A stretch of 64,000 bases of DNA from Cricetomys ansorgei (taxonomy: Eukaryota; Chordata; Mammalia; Rodentia; Nesomyidae), in contig JAMJFZ010001796.1 of NCBI GenBank assembly GCA_026225945.1, positions 21,738,001 to 21,802,000 on the forward strand, given 5' to 3'. The notes beneath the pieces are model-generated. The model made no database searches, was not told the DNA's origin, and saw only the letters and a program-made list of their open reading frames with translations. The position numbers and the translations under genes were made by a program. This document shows positions 11,101 through 23,300 of this stretch, in pieces (within the stretch, counting starts at the first letter, position 1; every line of letters starts with the position of its first letter).

Positions 11101-11136
11101 TTATTTACGGTTGGAGGTGCAGAGCAAAAATCCTTT
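11101..11136 (-). CDS. Sp110: Sp110 last coding exon
   Basis: Acceptor tcttctctttcag is followed by twelve codons reading KGFLLCTSNRK and TAA. KGFLLC matches the human C-terminal SGFLLC just after the SAND domain, and phase 0 agrees with the preceding exon. The tail is shorter than in human, which continues for about ten more residues. Small size makes it easy to miss in automatic annotation. Confidence 0.85.
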   Translation of the reverse strand, partial: KGFLLCTSNRK

Positions 11137-14100
11137 CTGAAAGAGAAGAGGTTGACGAATGAGATTATTCTGGAAGCTCTTCTGCGAATATCTGTTTCCT
11201 CCCCACTACCCCTGTTTAGGAAATACCTGTACCTAGATATCAGACTACGTATGAAACTGCAGTGTGCAGAGAGAAATAAGCGTCCTCCCCTAACTGCTTC
11301 CTTGTTTCAATTCTCCTTGGTGATAAAATAATTTTCCCTGTTACCTAAACCCAAGACCCAAGCTCTCTTTTCTCAGTCCCTTTCCCACTCTCTCTTTCCA
11401 TTCTTCTTCTTCAGGTAAAAATCCTTACATGTTCGTCCCTGTAATGTTTGAAATCTATTAATTTATTTAAAAACCCTTTATTTTTATTATGGGGGTGCAC
11501 GCGTGGAGGCCAGAGGACAACTTTTTACAGTCATTGGGATTTTTCTCCTTCCGCATTTACTTGGGGTTTGGGGATCGAACTCAGGCTGCAAGGCTTGCAC
11601 AGAACACACCTTAACCGCTGTGCCATCTGGCTCCCCGCCCCTACTCCCCCGTGATAACGGCTTGAGTATTACTGAGAGGCTCTGTCCAAGAATCGCAAGC
11701 AACACACGCCTTCTGCAGTTGCTACAGGCTAGAAAGAAAGTGTCACAAAGGCGTGGAGAGGAGCCTGCCACAGTCCACGTGGCTGAAGATGTCTCCCAGG
11801 GACCACGTGAGCTGGGCCTTCTGTAAAGGCTTACCAGATTGGAGACAGGGAATTCTTTGCCTGCAGCTAGTTTCCACTCTACCTACCCACACCTGCCTGC
11901 CCAAACTTCTTAAATTTCACTTGATCACAAAAATCTTGGCCTGCGTTGAAATTCTCAACCCATTTTATTTGCAGGTAAGGTCTTCATCGCCCTCGTCTAC
12001 CTGTGTTTCTGACTTTGTTGCCAACAACTTTTTCTGTTTGAACATCTGGCTATTTGCAAGTTATGCTGTTAAGTCACATTCCACATTTTTGCTACTGAAA
12101 TTCCATTCCCTCTTCCAGGATTTGAACCCATCACCCTTGGGTTATAATACCTGCTCCAGACATTTCAGTGTCGTTCCTTTGCAATTTATAGACCTCTTCC
12201 AGTCTTTTGATGTGGCCTTTCCTCCTTCGACTAAAAACTCCTTTGGAGTGAGCCATGCTCCTGCCTCATTCCGAATGCACTTCTCTGAGGATCCTGTAAG
12301 AACAAGACAGGTCATCCCAGGACCCACCTGGACCCTCTGTGAATTTACCAGAAACCCTTTGAGCCCTCTGTCATGGCTTTCCACCTTTCCAAGTCAAGAA
12401 GGGGTTTTTCAAGAGTGGGAGCAGAAGCAGAGGAATCTGGGCTTCTATCTCAGCTTCGTGGAGCCCTGAACCCTCCAGGCTGCTGAGGGGCTGGGGCAGA
12501 AGCTTAATTTCTGTGACACTACTTGTAGCAAGGACCTGGGTGTCCACATCACAGGGCCCAGAGTTGACTCATGTGGTTTCCAGATACATCTCCTATGGAA
12601 AAGTCTGGAAACTCCTTCTTGGAAAGCCCTTTTTATTGTCATGGTTTTTGTTTTTCTTCCGCAGCCTGGCTGATAGAGTCTGTTTCCTGACCAGTTACAC
12701 ACAGGGCACTCTCTTCCCTGCTAGCCCACCCATGGTCAGGGGTAAGAACATCGGAAGAGCAAGTGCTCACCCTGCTTCATTTTCTTCTTGAACAAAAACC
12801 CTTTGGCTTTGCCACAGGCCACAGGAAGTGTAGGAGAGAGAAAATCCACACGGTCATCCTTGGTCTTTTCTGGAAGTGTGAGAACAGACTTGGATAAGTG
12901 GGGTGGTCCGCACTGAGAGGTGATGTCTACTGTCATCACCCGCTGTCACTCTGCACTTTATAGAATCCCCGTTTCTTCCTCTACAAACTCAAACAAACAA
13001 AACTGGATGATTCTAGATGAATCTGCAATTGCTCCTGGAGAGATCTGGCAGCTCAGAACCTCAGAGCAGGGAACCTGGCTTCAGATTCAGGAGAAACAGT
13101 TATGAAAGTGTTTAAAATAGCTGTTGGCAGTCCCTGTTTCCCTCCAAACTCACTGGGGAGGGTTCATGCAGGGCTGTCTCTTGGGGACAGAGGAAAGTGC
13201 TGTAAATGCCTGTGTTGAGTTAGAGAGGCTGGCACACCTGTAATAAGGTAAGAACAACGGGTCCAGCTCTTTCACCTCTAACACTTACCATAAGAATAAA
13301 AGAAAAAAAAATGTATAAAAAAGCAAGATCATTATTGGGAAAAGGATAGCATTGATGTGAAAAATGGCAATTACCATCAATTACTTGGGAAAGATGGAGT
13401 CAGGAGAGGCACACTGTGGGAGGAGAGGCTCCTGGGAACTGAGGGCATGCATTCTGGGGAACTGGGGCAAAGAGCCCCAGAGGATGTCCAGTTTAGGAGG
13501 AGCCAGGCTGGCATCGAGGTTAGCATGTGAGTAATGGTGTGGAGTGGCCCCACCACCTGTCCCCAGGTTCCTCTCAAATATGGAGCAGCAGATGAGAATC
13601 TAGAGCCAGAGGCAGACCTGGTCAGACGCTTGGCTCTGCAGTTTCCTAGGACCAGTGAAGTCGCTGCCATCCAACTTGAGTGGGAGATTTGCAGCTGTCA
13701 GGTCCTAACTTGAGTGAGAAGCGGAGTTACAGGTAACCCTGAATTACTGTTATACCCCTGACAGCGGGGGCAGGTTAGCACAATGTGGAAATCTTCTATG
13801 GTTCTATCTCCATGGAAACATCTTTGCTAATTCCCTACAGTAAGTATAGCTCCAAAGAAGAAAGATGTCCTGAACATGCTTGCAACAGATGAAGGGACAG
13901 TGGAGGTTTGGGGGTACTATGGGCAGCAAGCTAACATGTAGGGTCAGGCCACGAACATCACCCTTTCATCTGTTGCAGGTATCCTTTGTACCCCATATGT
14001 GATGAGCCTTCAGTTCTGGGGACTTCTAAAGCCATGTGCCTTTCCACTAAGGGCAGTCTTCTGGTGAGTTCTCAATGGTGCTGACTCTGGCTCAGCCTCG

Positions 14101-17100
14101 TTTGCCCATTTTGGCAAAAGGATTTTAATGATAGAACCTGAAGGAAGGCCTGTGTGGAGCTCTTCAGCATCAGCCAGCCCCATTCTAAGGGAGCTGCAGC
14201 AGCTGGTGTAGACCCTCATTAGTGTGAGCAAACAAGCAGGAGCCTGCAAATAAGCAATTAAAAATAAAAATGACTTCCTGAAGTGGAGAGCATCGATGGA
14301 AGGCAGATAGGGTAAGAGATCAATGGAATGGAAAAAAACCAATTACCAACCCAAAAGACCAGCTCCTGGGTACCTCCAGAGCACAGGGAGAAATACAAGG
14401 TAATGACTACACCTGGAAAGATAAAACGCCCAGGGAAGATCTGCACACTTTGAGACCTGTGGGCCAAAGTCCTGGGTGAGGGTCACAGGAGGAGGTGAGG
14501 TGGCTGGAGAAAGCCCAGACAGATCAATAACATGAGGAATTGCATCCTTCATCCCCACAAGAAGGCAAGGACCACCCGTTTAATACAGCTGAGCATCAGT
14601 GACAGCTTGTAAGGGAGCTGGCCCTGGGATGCAGATGTGTCAGAGATCTTTGTCATCCAAAATGCCTTAGCAGGAGCAGCTGGCAGTTGGTGGAGTGCAT
14701 GGCTACTAGTAGGTTGCCCGGCTCCGGTGGGTGGCCCCATGCCTAGCACTAACTGGACTCATCGGGATGTGAAGATGGGAGAGGGATAGGCTGGGCTGGA
14801 AGTTAGGGAAAGCTGTAGAAGGGAAGAAAAGGTGGGTGTGATCACAGAACATTGTATACAGGTATGCCATTGTAAAAGAATAAGCAAAAGTATTATTCTC
14901 AAAAAGCCCAGATGTCTCAGTAGTACTCCTTATAGCCCTCTGCCAACTCAGAAGTTACTGCCCAGGGTAGAAGCTGAGCCGAGGGTCAAGAGACCACAAG
15001 GGTCTGGATCTGGGTTTCATAAAAAAAGATTAAGAGGTCTCTAGGACTGTTCACTTACATTTTCATTGTAAAGAACAAAGCATTCAGAAACACCTAAGTG
15101 GATTCTAGCTCATTTAAATCTTTTACCTTTTAATTGAGTCTGATCCTGAAGATCAAATGAGAACATGAAGGACAAGCGGTTTTTTTCCATGAAGCCTTAT
15201 CTTGGTCTCTGCATTGTGAGCTCAGAACAAGAGTGTTCCAGCAGAGGGCAGCAGAGGCCCCGCTATGGGCATTCATATTGCAGGAGACGGCTTTGTGCTC
15301 TGATTTGATGGTTGAGTAAGTAAGAACAGAGGCACAGAGGGGCGGGACACAGAGCAGAAAGGGAGGCCGATCCACTCTGACCTCAGCAGCCACTCACACA
15401 GTGAACAGGAGGCACACAGACAACTAAACACAACTCTGAAAGCGCCGTGAGGAAAAGCTACACCGGCTTTCCGGGGAACAGGACATCAGGGAGACCTATG
15501 CTCCTGTCCCTGGGCAGAAGATATTTCTCTGTGGAGATGGTATTTATTTAAGGTGATTTCTATGGGTGTGGAGCAGAGAGGGAGCAGGAAGACTTTTGGG
15601 TATGTGTGAGGAAGGAGGCTTGGGGAGGGAGGAGGGAGGATGTGTGTGTGTGTTTGGGGACACAGTGCTCCACAGCCCTGCATGGTGACTATTCTGCAGT
15701 CTATTTTATGAAAGGGCAATTATAGCACTAAGGAAGACTAATCTGAACAACTGGAATTTGTAAAGTAGTGAGGTGCTGGCTGCTACCAGGAGCTGGAGAG
15801 AGCCGTTCCCCACAAAGACACAAAACATAGAGAGAATCCCCAGTGATTTGAACAACCTGGATTTTGAGTAAAATAATAAAGGAAAAAAAAAAAAAAAAAA
15901 GACAGAGGGTGGGGAAAGGGACTGGGGGGGTGTGTGTGGAGGAGAGACGGAAGAATCCATAGCTCTGTAGGTGCTTATTTCTTAGATGGTAAGCAATAGT
16001 TTTTTTGTGCACCAGGGATGTGTGGTGGGGCCAAGAGTTAGTTCTGCTGGTAATAGTGCAAGCCTAGAAACCCAAGTTTGATTCTAGGAGCCCAAATAAA
16101 GATGCAAGGAGAGAACAGAGTACACGAAAGTCATTCTCTGACCTCCACGTGTACACTTTGGCACACGAGTCCTTTCCCAAGAGTTCAGGTTGCCCGTGCA
16201 TAGTGGTATGTTTGTATGCCTGTGCTTGTGTTCTTAAATGTTCTCTGTGTATAGTGTTTTGCCTGCATGTATAGCTGTATGCCTGGTGCTCCTGGAGGCC
16301 AGAAGAGGCCATTGGATCCTTCCTCTAGAACAGGAGTTAAAAGATGGTTGTGAGCTACCATGCTGGTGCTGGGACTCAAACCTGGGTCCTCTGGAAGAGC
16401 AGCCAGTGCTCTTAACCTCTGAGCCATCTCTCCAGAAGCTGGATTTCTAGGAACAACCTTGACTCATGGCTGGGCATTTCCAGTGTAGGGCAAGCAATAT
16501 CCTCAAATACAGATTCTTGGCAGGGGTGACAGTGTAAGTGGAGCCAAATTGGTTCTTTCGGGAAGGGAAAAAAAAGATAAACATCGCTCTCTCTCTCTCT
16601 CTGTCTTTCTCTTTGAATTCGTGCATGGTGATAGCTTAACGATCATAAGCTACCATGGGGAAGATTGTGTCGAGGAAACAAATACCTAACAGGCTCCTAT
16701 GGCAGTGAACATGAAACATAAGAGTCAGTGAAAGCCAGGCTAGAGTGGCAGCTCTGACTGTGGCTCCCGCTGGCTGCATTCCGAGACCCGTCCTTACTTC
16801 GAGTGGCTCTTGGTGCTGTGCAGGGCATCTTCTGAGTCCTCTTTCTACCATTTGTCTTTGAAGCCTCCTTGCTGATCTCTAAAACAGAATAAAATGACAA
16901 AACAAAACAAGTACCACTTTGCCTTGCATTGGAAGCTCCATGAGGAGTCTCCTGACCCTGGAGAGGCCTCCTATACTTCAGAGCTGAGGACTGCAGACTC
17001 CAGGTCACCTCTTCCCCCCAGGGTGGGAAAGAGGGAAGTAAATATAAAATATTCCTGTCTCATCTCAAAGTTCTACAGTTGTCCCAAAAAGAATATGTAT

Positions 17101-17332
17101 GGGTGTGTGTTGCTAGCTCTCTAAATAGTTCAACATTTCCCAATGTCTGAGACATTATAAAATCTTATAGGAGTACAGGAATAGAAGATCCATCCGAGAC
17201 GTAAGGTGGGAACCAGGTGTGGTGGCGCACACCTTTAGTCCCAGTGCTTGGGAGGCAGAGGCAGGTGTATCTCTCTAAATTTGAGGCCAGCCTGGCCTAC
17301 ATAGTGAGTTCAAGGCTAAGGGCTACATAAAA

Positions 17333-17372
<40 letters not shown>

Positions 17373-20300
17373 TAAAATTTTTTGTTTGTTTGTTTTGAGG
17401 AGACATGTATAAGTCTTACTATGTAGCTCTGACTGGTCTGGAACTCTATATATACACCAGGCTGGCTCCAGAGAGATTAAACTCAAAGAGATCTGCCTGC
17501 CCCTTCCTCTGCCTCCTAAGTGCTGGGATTAAAGGTGGGCTAGCACTCTCAGCTAGCATAAGGTATTTTATTGTAAAAGAGAACTACAGTGCCAGAGATA
17601 CAGATTCAGAATCTACCTTACAGCTAACCACTAAGAACTGCTCTGGGGCTGGATAAGAGATGTACTGCTCTTACAGAGGACTGGAATTCAATTCCCAGCA
17701 CCCAGGCTGAGTGGCTCACAACCCTCTGGAACTCTGGCTCCAGGGCATCTGGCCTCCTCAGGTACTGTGCTCACATGTATACACCCCTCCACTCCTACAA
17801 TTAAAAATAAAATAAATCTTTAAGAAACTACCACTGACTGGTTGCATATGCACTGTTAGAGATGAATACCCACAGATGTCCTAACAGACTATGAGAATAC
17901 CCGACCCTTTCAACTCCTTGTCTGTGTGAGGCTAGATTTTTCTCCCTGTCCGTATCCATAGCAACTCACTACAACGTGGGAGTTCAGAAGCACTTACAAG
18001 AATCTACCTGTTTCTCATGAAGCCCAACATTATTGAGATATACAGGAACATAGGTTGACACCAATCTTCTAATCTTTTTGTTTGTTTCAGAAAAAAAAAT
18101 ACATATACATATAAATATCTTTTTTTTTTTTTTCTCCTGAGACAGGATTTCTCTGTTGTAACTCTGGCTGACCTAGAACTCACGCTGTAGTCCAGACTGG
18201 CCTTGAACTCACAGAGATACGCTTGCCTCTCCCTCCCAAGTATTGGGATTAAAGGCATGAGCAACCACGGTCCAGGTCAGAAATATATTTTTTATAGTGT
18301 TGTGTGACCGAATTAATTTATTTCACTTTGAATAAATAATAAAAAATATTGGTTTCAATTATGAATAATGTACAAATAGATAGACACAAACCTTGGGAAG
18401 TTCTTAGTCATCTTTAAAGTTGTAACATCTGAAGGGTTGAGACCCTCTTGTCTTAGGTCTCAGCCACAACCTGTGGCTGTGACTACATCCGTTTTAACAA
18501 GAACGCCTCAGCAGCAGTAGATTATTGCCTCTCTTTGCCCCTCTCACCCTCCACTCCTTCTCTGAACTTCTCCCTCCTAATATTGAGTTCACGTGTCTCC
18601 CCACCTCTGCGCCAGCTCTAAGAGACCCTCCCATACTGAACCTTCCAATGGCAGGTCCCACCCTCAGCCTTACCCCGTGATCTGGATGGCCGGGCACATC
18701 CAGTCCTTGCCCTCCGAGTCCTGGTCACCACCTTCAAGTTCCTAGTTGAGTCATTCTTCCTCAGAGTCCTCCGACTCACCTCCTTGAGCTTCTCTTGGAC
18801 TCCATGCCCAGATGAGGCCAGCCCTGGGTCAAGACAGACTCATGAATGGTTTAAATGGAGGTCCCTAGTTCACCTCTTCCTCCACAGGCTTCTTCACTCC
18901 CCATCCAGCCTTCCCCTCCAGGTCTCCTTACCCATGCACCTCTCTTTTCTTTTCTTGATTGCTTTTCCTTATTTGCACAATGTTTTCTCCTCCCAAATTA
19001 TCATCTATTCTCACCCCAGGGAGCTCTTATAAGCTCTTATAAGAATTAACCGGATAAATATGAGAAGATTCCAGTGGTGGTTGGGGGGGGGGTGTTGTTT
19101 TCTGATTCCTGTTCCTAAGACTCTGGAACCATGAGGTAGCTCAACGAGAGCAGAATGGCACAGCCCTGGGATTCTTCAGGTTGGGAGGAAGGGCCTCCAC
19201 GTAGCACCGGTGAACGGCACAGACAACATCCAGAGGCCCCCAGGCTCTTCTTGGCACAGAAGAGTCAGGCATAGTGCCCGCCTTGAAAGCGGCTCCCAGG
19301 AGTGTCACTACGGAGCGGACACAGCACTTGTCACTGCGGGGTCGTTGGAAACGGATGCCCACAGGATCTCCACAGTCCCCTGGCACAACGGCATCTCTTC
19401 CGAGCTTTTTTGCAGCCTGCCGGGTGAACTGCCCTTCCGGCCTAGGATCCAGGCTGTTTCCCATTTTATGCCAAAGTAGCAACGTTTGTTTGTTTCCCCT
19501 TTGGTTCAGAAGGATGATTGCCACCCTCATGTACATAAGGGGGAAACTGTCACTCTTAGCTTTGGACTGTAACCTGCCATCAGAACGGAAGGATTCTAGC
19601 ATGCTCTAGTTCACCATGTACTCAGTTGCAAAACTGGTCTGGTGAAATTTAAAACCAGATCACCGCACTGCCCAGAGCTCCCATGTGCCTTCCCATTGAG
19701 TTCAGAGCAAACTCTACCCATTGTCTACTGGGTCTACAGGCCGGCAGGAGCCTCCTCCAGCTCCCGGGCCCCTCATCTCACCTCGTGGGTGTCTTTTTAT
19801 CTGACATCTCCTTTTGGGTAATGACCTCCTGCAACATTTTCCTTTTTTTGCTAAGAAGAAAGAATAAAAAAGCCTTTTAGAATCATAAACATAGATCTGT
19901 CAATCTTATTTTTAAAAATTATTTTATTTTTTTTATTTTATATAATTGTTTAAATATTTAAAAATAATTTTGATTTTAAAAAATTACATCTCTTCATTAA
20001 TTGTATGTGTGTATGTGTGTTCATACATGTGTAAATGTGTATATATTATGAATGTGTGTGTGTGTGTGTGTGCCTTAACCCTGAGCCATCTTTGAACCCC
20101 ACTCCTAACCTTTTAAAAGGATTAGCTAGGAAGGAGAGATCAGAGGTTGAACTCGAAGGAACAAGGTTCAAGGATAAGGGTTGAAATGAGAATTCTTGAA
20201 TCATCATTGGGAAATTGAGCTAGGCTTGGATAGTTGATAAAGGGCACACAGATGGCTTTTGGACATGAGAAACCAAGAATATGTGGAGGGAAAATAACCA

Positions 20301-23300
20301 GGAGTGAGGAGAAGAAGACTTGAGCAGCTGGAGTGTTGGGTGGGTTGCCTGCTGTCCATGATGCCTTGAAGGTGTCCAGGACAGTGGCAGGATCTGAGGT
20401 GGGAGAAAAACAGACTTAGAAAGCTTCCCGGAAGCAATGGGAAGCCAATGGGTGACAGTGTCAGAGAGGTCACAGTGTTATTATTATTATCACATGTTTG
20501 GTGTGTGTGGGCTGGGCACATGTGCCATGGTACCTGTGTGGAGATCAAGGGACAACTTGCATGAGTTGGTTCTCTCCTACCATGTGGGTGTCAGAGATCG
20601 AATTCAGATCATCAGGCTTGGTTGCAGGCACGTAACACATGCTTTAATTAAATGTTGAAACCTCAAAGGAGAAGACGGGAGAGGAAAGGGCGAGATAGGA
20701 AATACCTGGTACACATCCAACCTACTTGCCACCATGAAGTTTAAGTGAAGGAGGACAGAAGCTGCCTGGCTGTGACTTACCAAGAAGCAAGATCCTTCTA
20801 GGAGATGAATTTTAGTTTAAGAGGTTACTGTAACTGACATACTAAACTGTTTGGAATAGGAGTCTGGTGATTTTGAGGGATGCTTGATCCAGTATGTCTA
20901 AGTGTCTTCTTGTTACCTATAATTTTCACAAGGCCTCTGAGGAAAGTGGAATGAATAAAAATTGCAGAACCACTGCAATTGCAGAAACTGGTTGCAAGGT
21001 GGATGCTCGCAACCAGTGATACAACTGGAATAACAGCATTTCACGGGGAAGGATGTCTGTACCTTTCCTGTTTGCCGGTGTTCTGGGGGTTTCCTGGGGC
21101 TTTTCCAAGCCATTTGGCGCTGGAGAATCATCTTTTACCGCTAGTAAAAGAAACAGAACTCATCTCAGATCTCAGAATGGATTGAAGAGAAAGTCTGAAG
21201 GGAAATCAGAGGGAGAACTAGAACGGCAGGCAGGGATCTGCAGCCCACAGGCTCTGCCATGATCTGACCACCTTGCTATTATTTGTAAAATTTTATGTGT
21301 ATGAGTGTTTTGCCTGCATGTGTGCCTGTGTACCACACGTATACCTGGTACCTGCAAAGGTCAGAAGAGGCGTCAGATCCCTTTGGACTGGAGTTACAGA
21401 TGGTTATGAGCTATCATGCAGGTTGTGGGAATTGAACTCAGGCCTTAACAGCAAATACATATGAAATTCTGCTTACTTTGATGCAATAAGAAAACCAGAG
21501 TGACCTGAAACTGTAACAAATAAAAGTCCATCTCCTTAAGGCTTTCTGTTGTTAATACAACACTATGAAACTACCTTAAATACTGGCTTCTTTAGGGTCA
21601 GGCAACTGAGAAACATCGTAAACTGTCTACAGACTTTTGAAGTAATTTCCTTCTTTTCATATAATTTTAATAATATTGATTCTTAGTACTCCATACAATG
21701 TAGAATTGACTAGCATTGAGTGACAGTTCCCACAGTCAGGGTGAAGTCAAGGAGGGCTAGTTTCCCCAGCTGCCATCACTCACCACTGGAAACATGCAAG
21801 GCTTTTGTCTGCCTGTCTTGCATTTTGTTGGGACCATTTTGAGCATTGCTTCCCAGGTCTCCTGACTCTCTAAGCACCCAAACTTGGGTGAGCATCAGGA
21901 AGCTGGGCTGAGATGGGGGTAAAAGCAGAAATAGCCTCATACCAAGAGGAGTCGAATGGCTTTTCATCTTGGTAGGAAAGCAGAGGTGAGTTCTAGTCAT
22001 CCCAATCAAGATTGCTAAGAGTTAAGTCAGTCTTAACCAGCGTTACCTTGCACAGTGCCAGGGGAACCTGGAGGCTGTGCTCCTGAGTCTTCTTCCTCGT
22101 TTGTCTTGGATGTTAAGTTGTCTTTGATCTCTGGAGGAGGAAGGAAAATATCGGGTTACCAGGACTGGCTGTCAGGGAGGAAAGTGGGTAGCATAAATAC
22201 CCAGAAAAGGGGGAACACAAGGGAGAAACAAGGCCAAGGGCAGATTACCTGGCATGGTGCCCGAGGGACTGTGGGGCATCTCTTGAGAGTCTTTATCTTT
22301 TCTCTCAAGATCTCTGGAGGACACTGAGCAGAGGGGAGAAAATGAAGTGAGACTTTCGGACGAGCAAGTAGGAACCAGAATGGTAAAGAGAGACAAACGT
22401 GATTCTAACCAGTGAGGAAGGCGGGTGGTCTGAGTAGGGTAGGGTAGAAGGAACGGTGAACAGTCAGTTACTCTTGACTGGCAACTTATTAATTTAACCA
22501 CAGCATTTATTCTTTTCTCTTGAAAACGTGGAAGATGAAACCTATTGCCACTAGCTCTCTGATCATGTCAAACTTATTTGAATGGTGTATATCAGAGGAA
22601 GTGGAGGGAACATTACTGAGTTCAAACAGTACTCTTTCGTCCTCAGTCCCGGAGAGCAGGGAATCCATAATACTCATTTTTGGCAACGTCAGTAATACAT
22701 CCCTGCTCCAGTTAATGTAACTGAACTTTATTATAATGATGGTTTGGGGAAGGCAAGTGATACAAGTCTGGAAGTTAAATTAGATCCAATAGCCCTTTAA
22801 ATTTTTTATAATATTTTAAAACAATTTTAATAGGGCACATGTGTCTTAGCATCTAATCCATCTAAGAATAAATAAGGAGGGCTGGGGGTATAGCTCAGTG
22901 GGGTGCTTACCCAGCGTGCAAGAGGCCCCGGTTTCTACTCTTTTTTATTTATTTATTTATTTATATGTATTTTTCTTCTCTTGTATCCTGCCCCTCCTCC
23001 TCCCCTCCCTCTAGTCCTCCCCTCCCTTCTTCCTCCGAGGTCCCCTCTCCCCAAGACCTACCCTCCCACCCCCTTTTCCCTTCAGAAAAGAACAGCCCTC
23101 CCAGGGTTAGGGCTCAAACAAGGCATAACAAGACGGAAAAAGGCTAGGCACTAATCCTTCCATCAGGGATGGAGGAGGCACTGGGTTCTACTCTTAGCAC
23201 ACTATGAAATAAAAGAGAATAAATCAGGCTGAAGCTAAAAGGCTTCTGTAGTCAGGGGAGAATCAAGGGAAGCGGGGGGCTGACTCTATATACTGTGGCA

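Larger units (their letters stand above)
12870..16797 (-). other. Sp110 intron between basic exon and SAND
   Basis: A 3.9-kb intron. Human SP110 carries additional basic exons at this point. I searched the minus strand for phase-1 exons with such content and found none, although the phases of the flanking exons join directly. It holds the LTR-like repeat at 14330-14760, a poly(A) stretch near 15882-15900 and a B3 SINE at 16200-16440. Short open frames (13377-13670, 15130-15393 minus) look like chance. Confidence 0.6.

Noticed and set aside
11753..12469. Longest open frame (238 codons, plus strand)
   Set aside because: It runs antisense across the Sp110 SAND exon 12151-12293 and the adjacent introns. 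The minus strand encodes the recognisable SAND domain, so the plus frame is a shadow.
15126..15146. Micro-exon candidate on the minus strand before the SAND exons of Sp110
   Set aside because: 19 nt from tgatcttcag to g|gtaaaa enters in phase 1 and leaves in phase 2, incompatible with the SAND exon at 12869.
20385..20440. Possible Sp110 linker exon (minus strand, starting after cccacctcag)
   Set aside because: Peptide unlike the family and no GT donor in phase; the real basic exons at 19782 and 18674 explain the gene.
22878..22945. tRNA-like box A sequence (tatagctcagtggggtgctt)
   Set aside because: It is the tRNA-derived head of an ID SINE, not a tRNA gene; no cloverleaf or 3' half.
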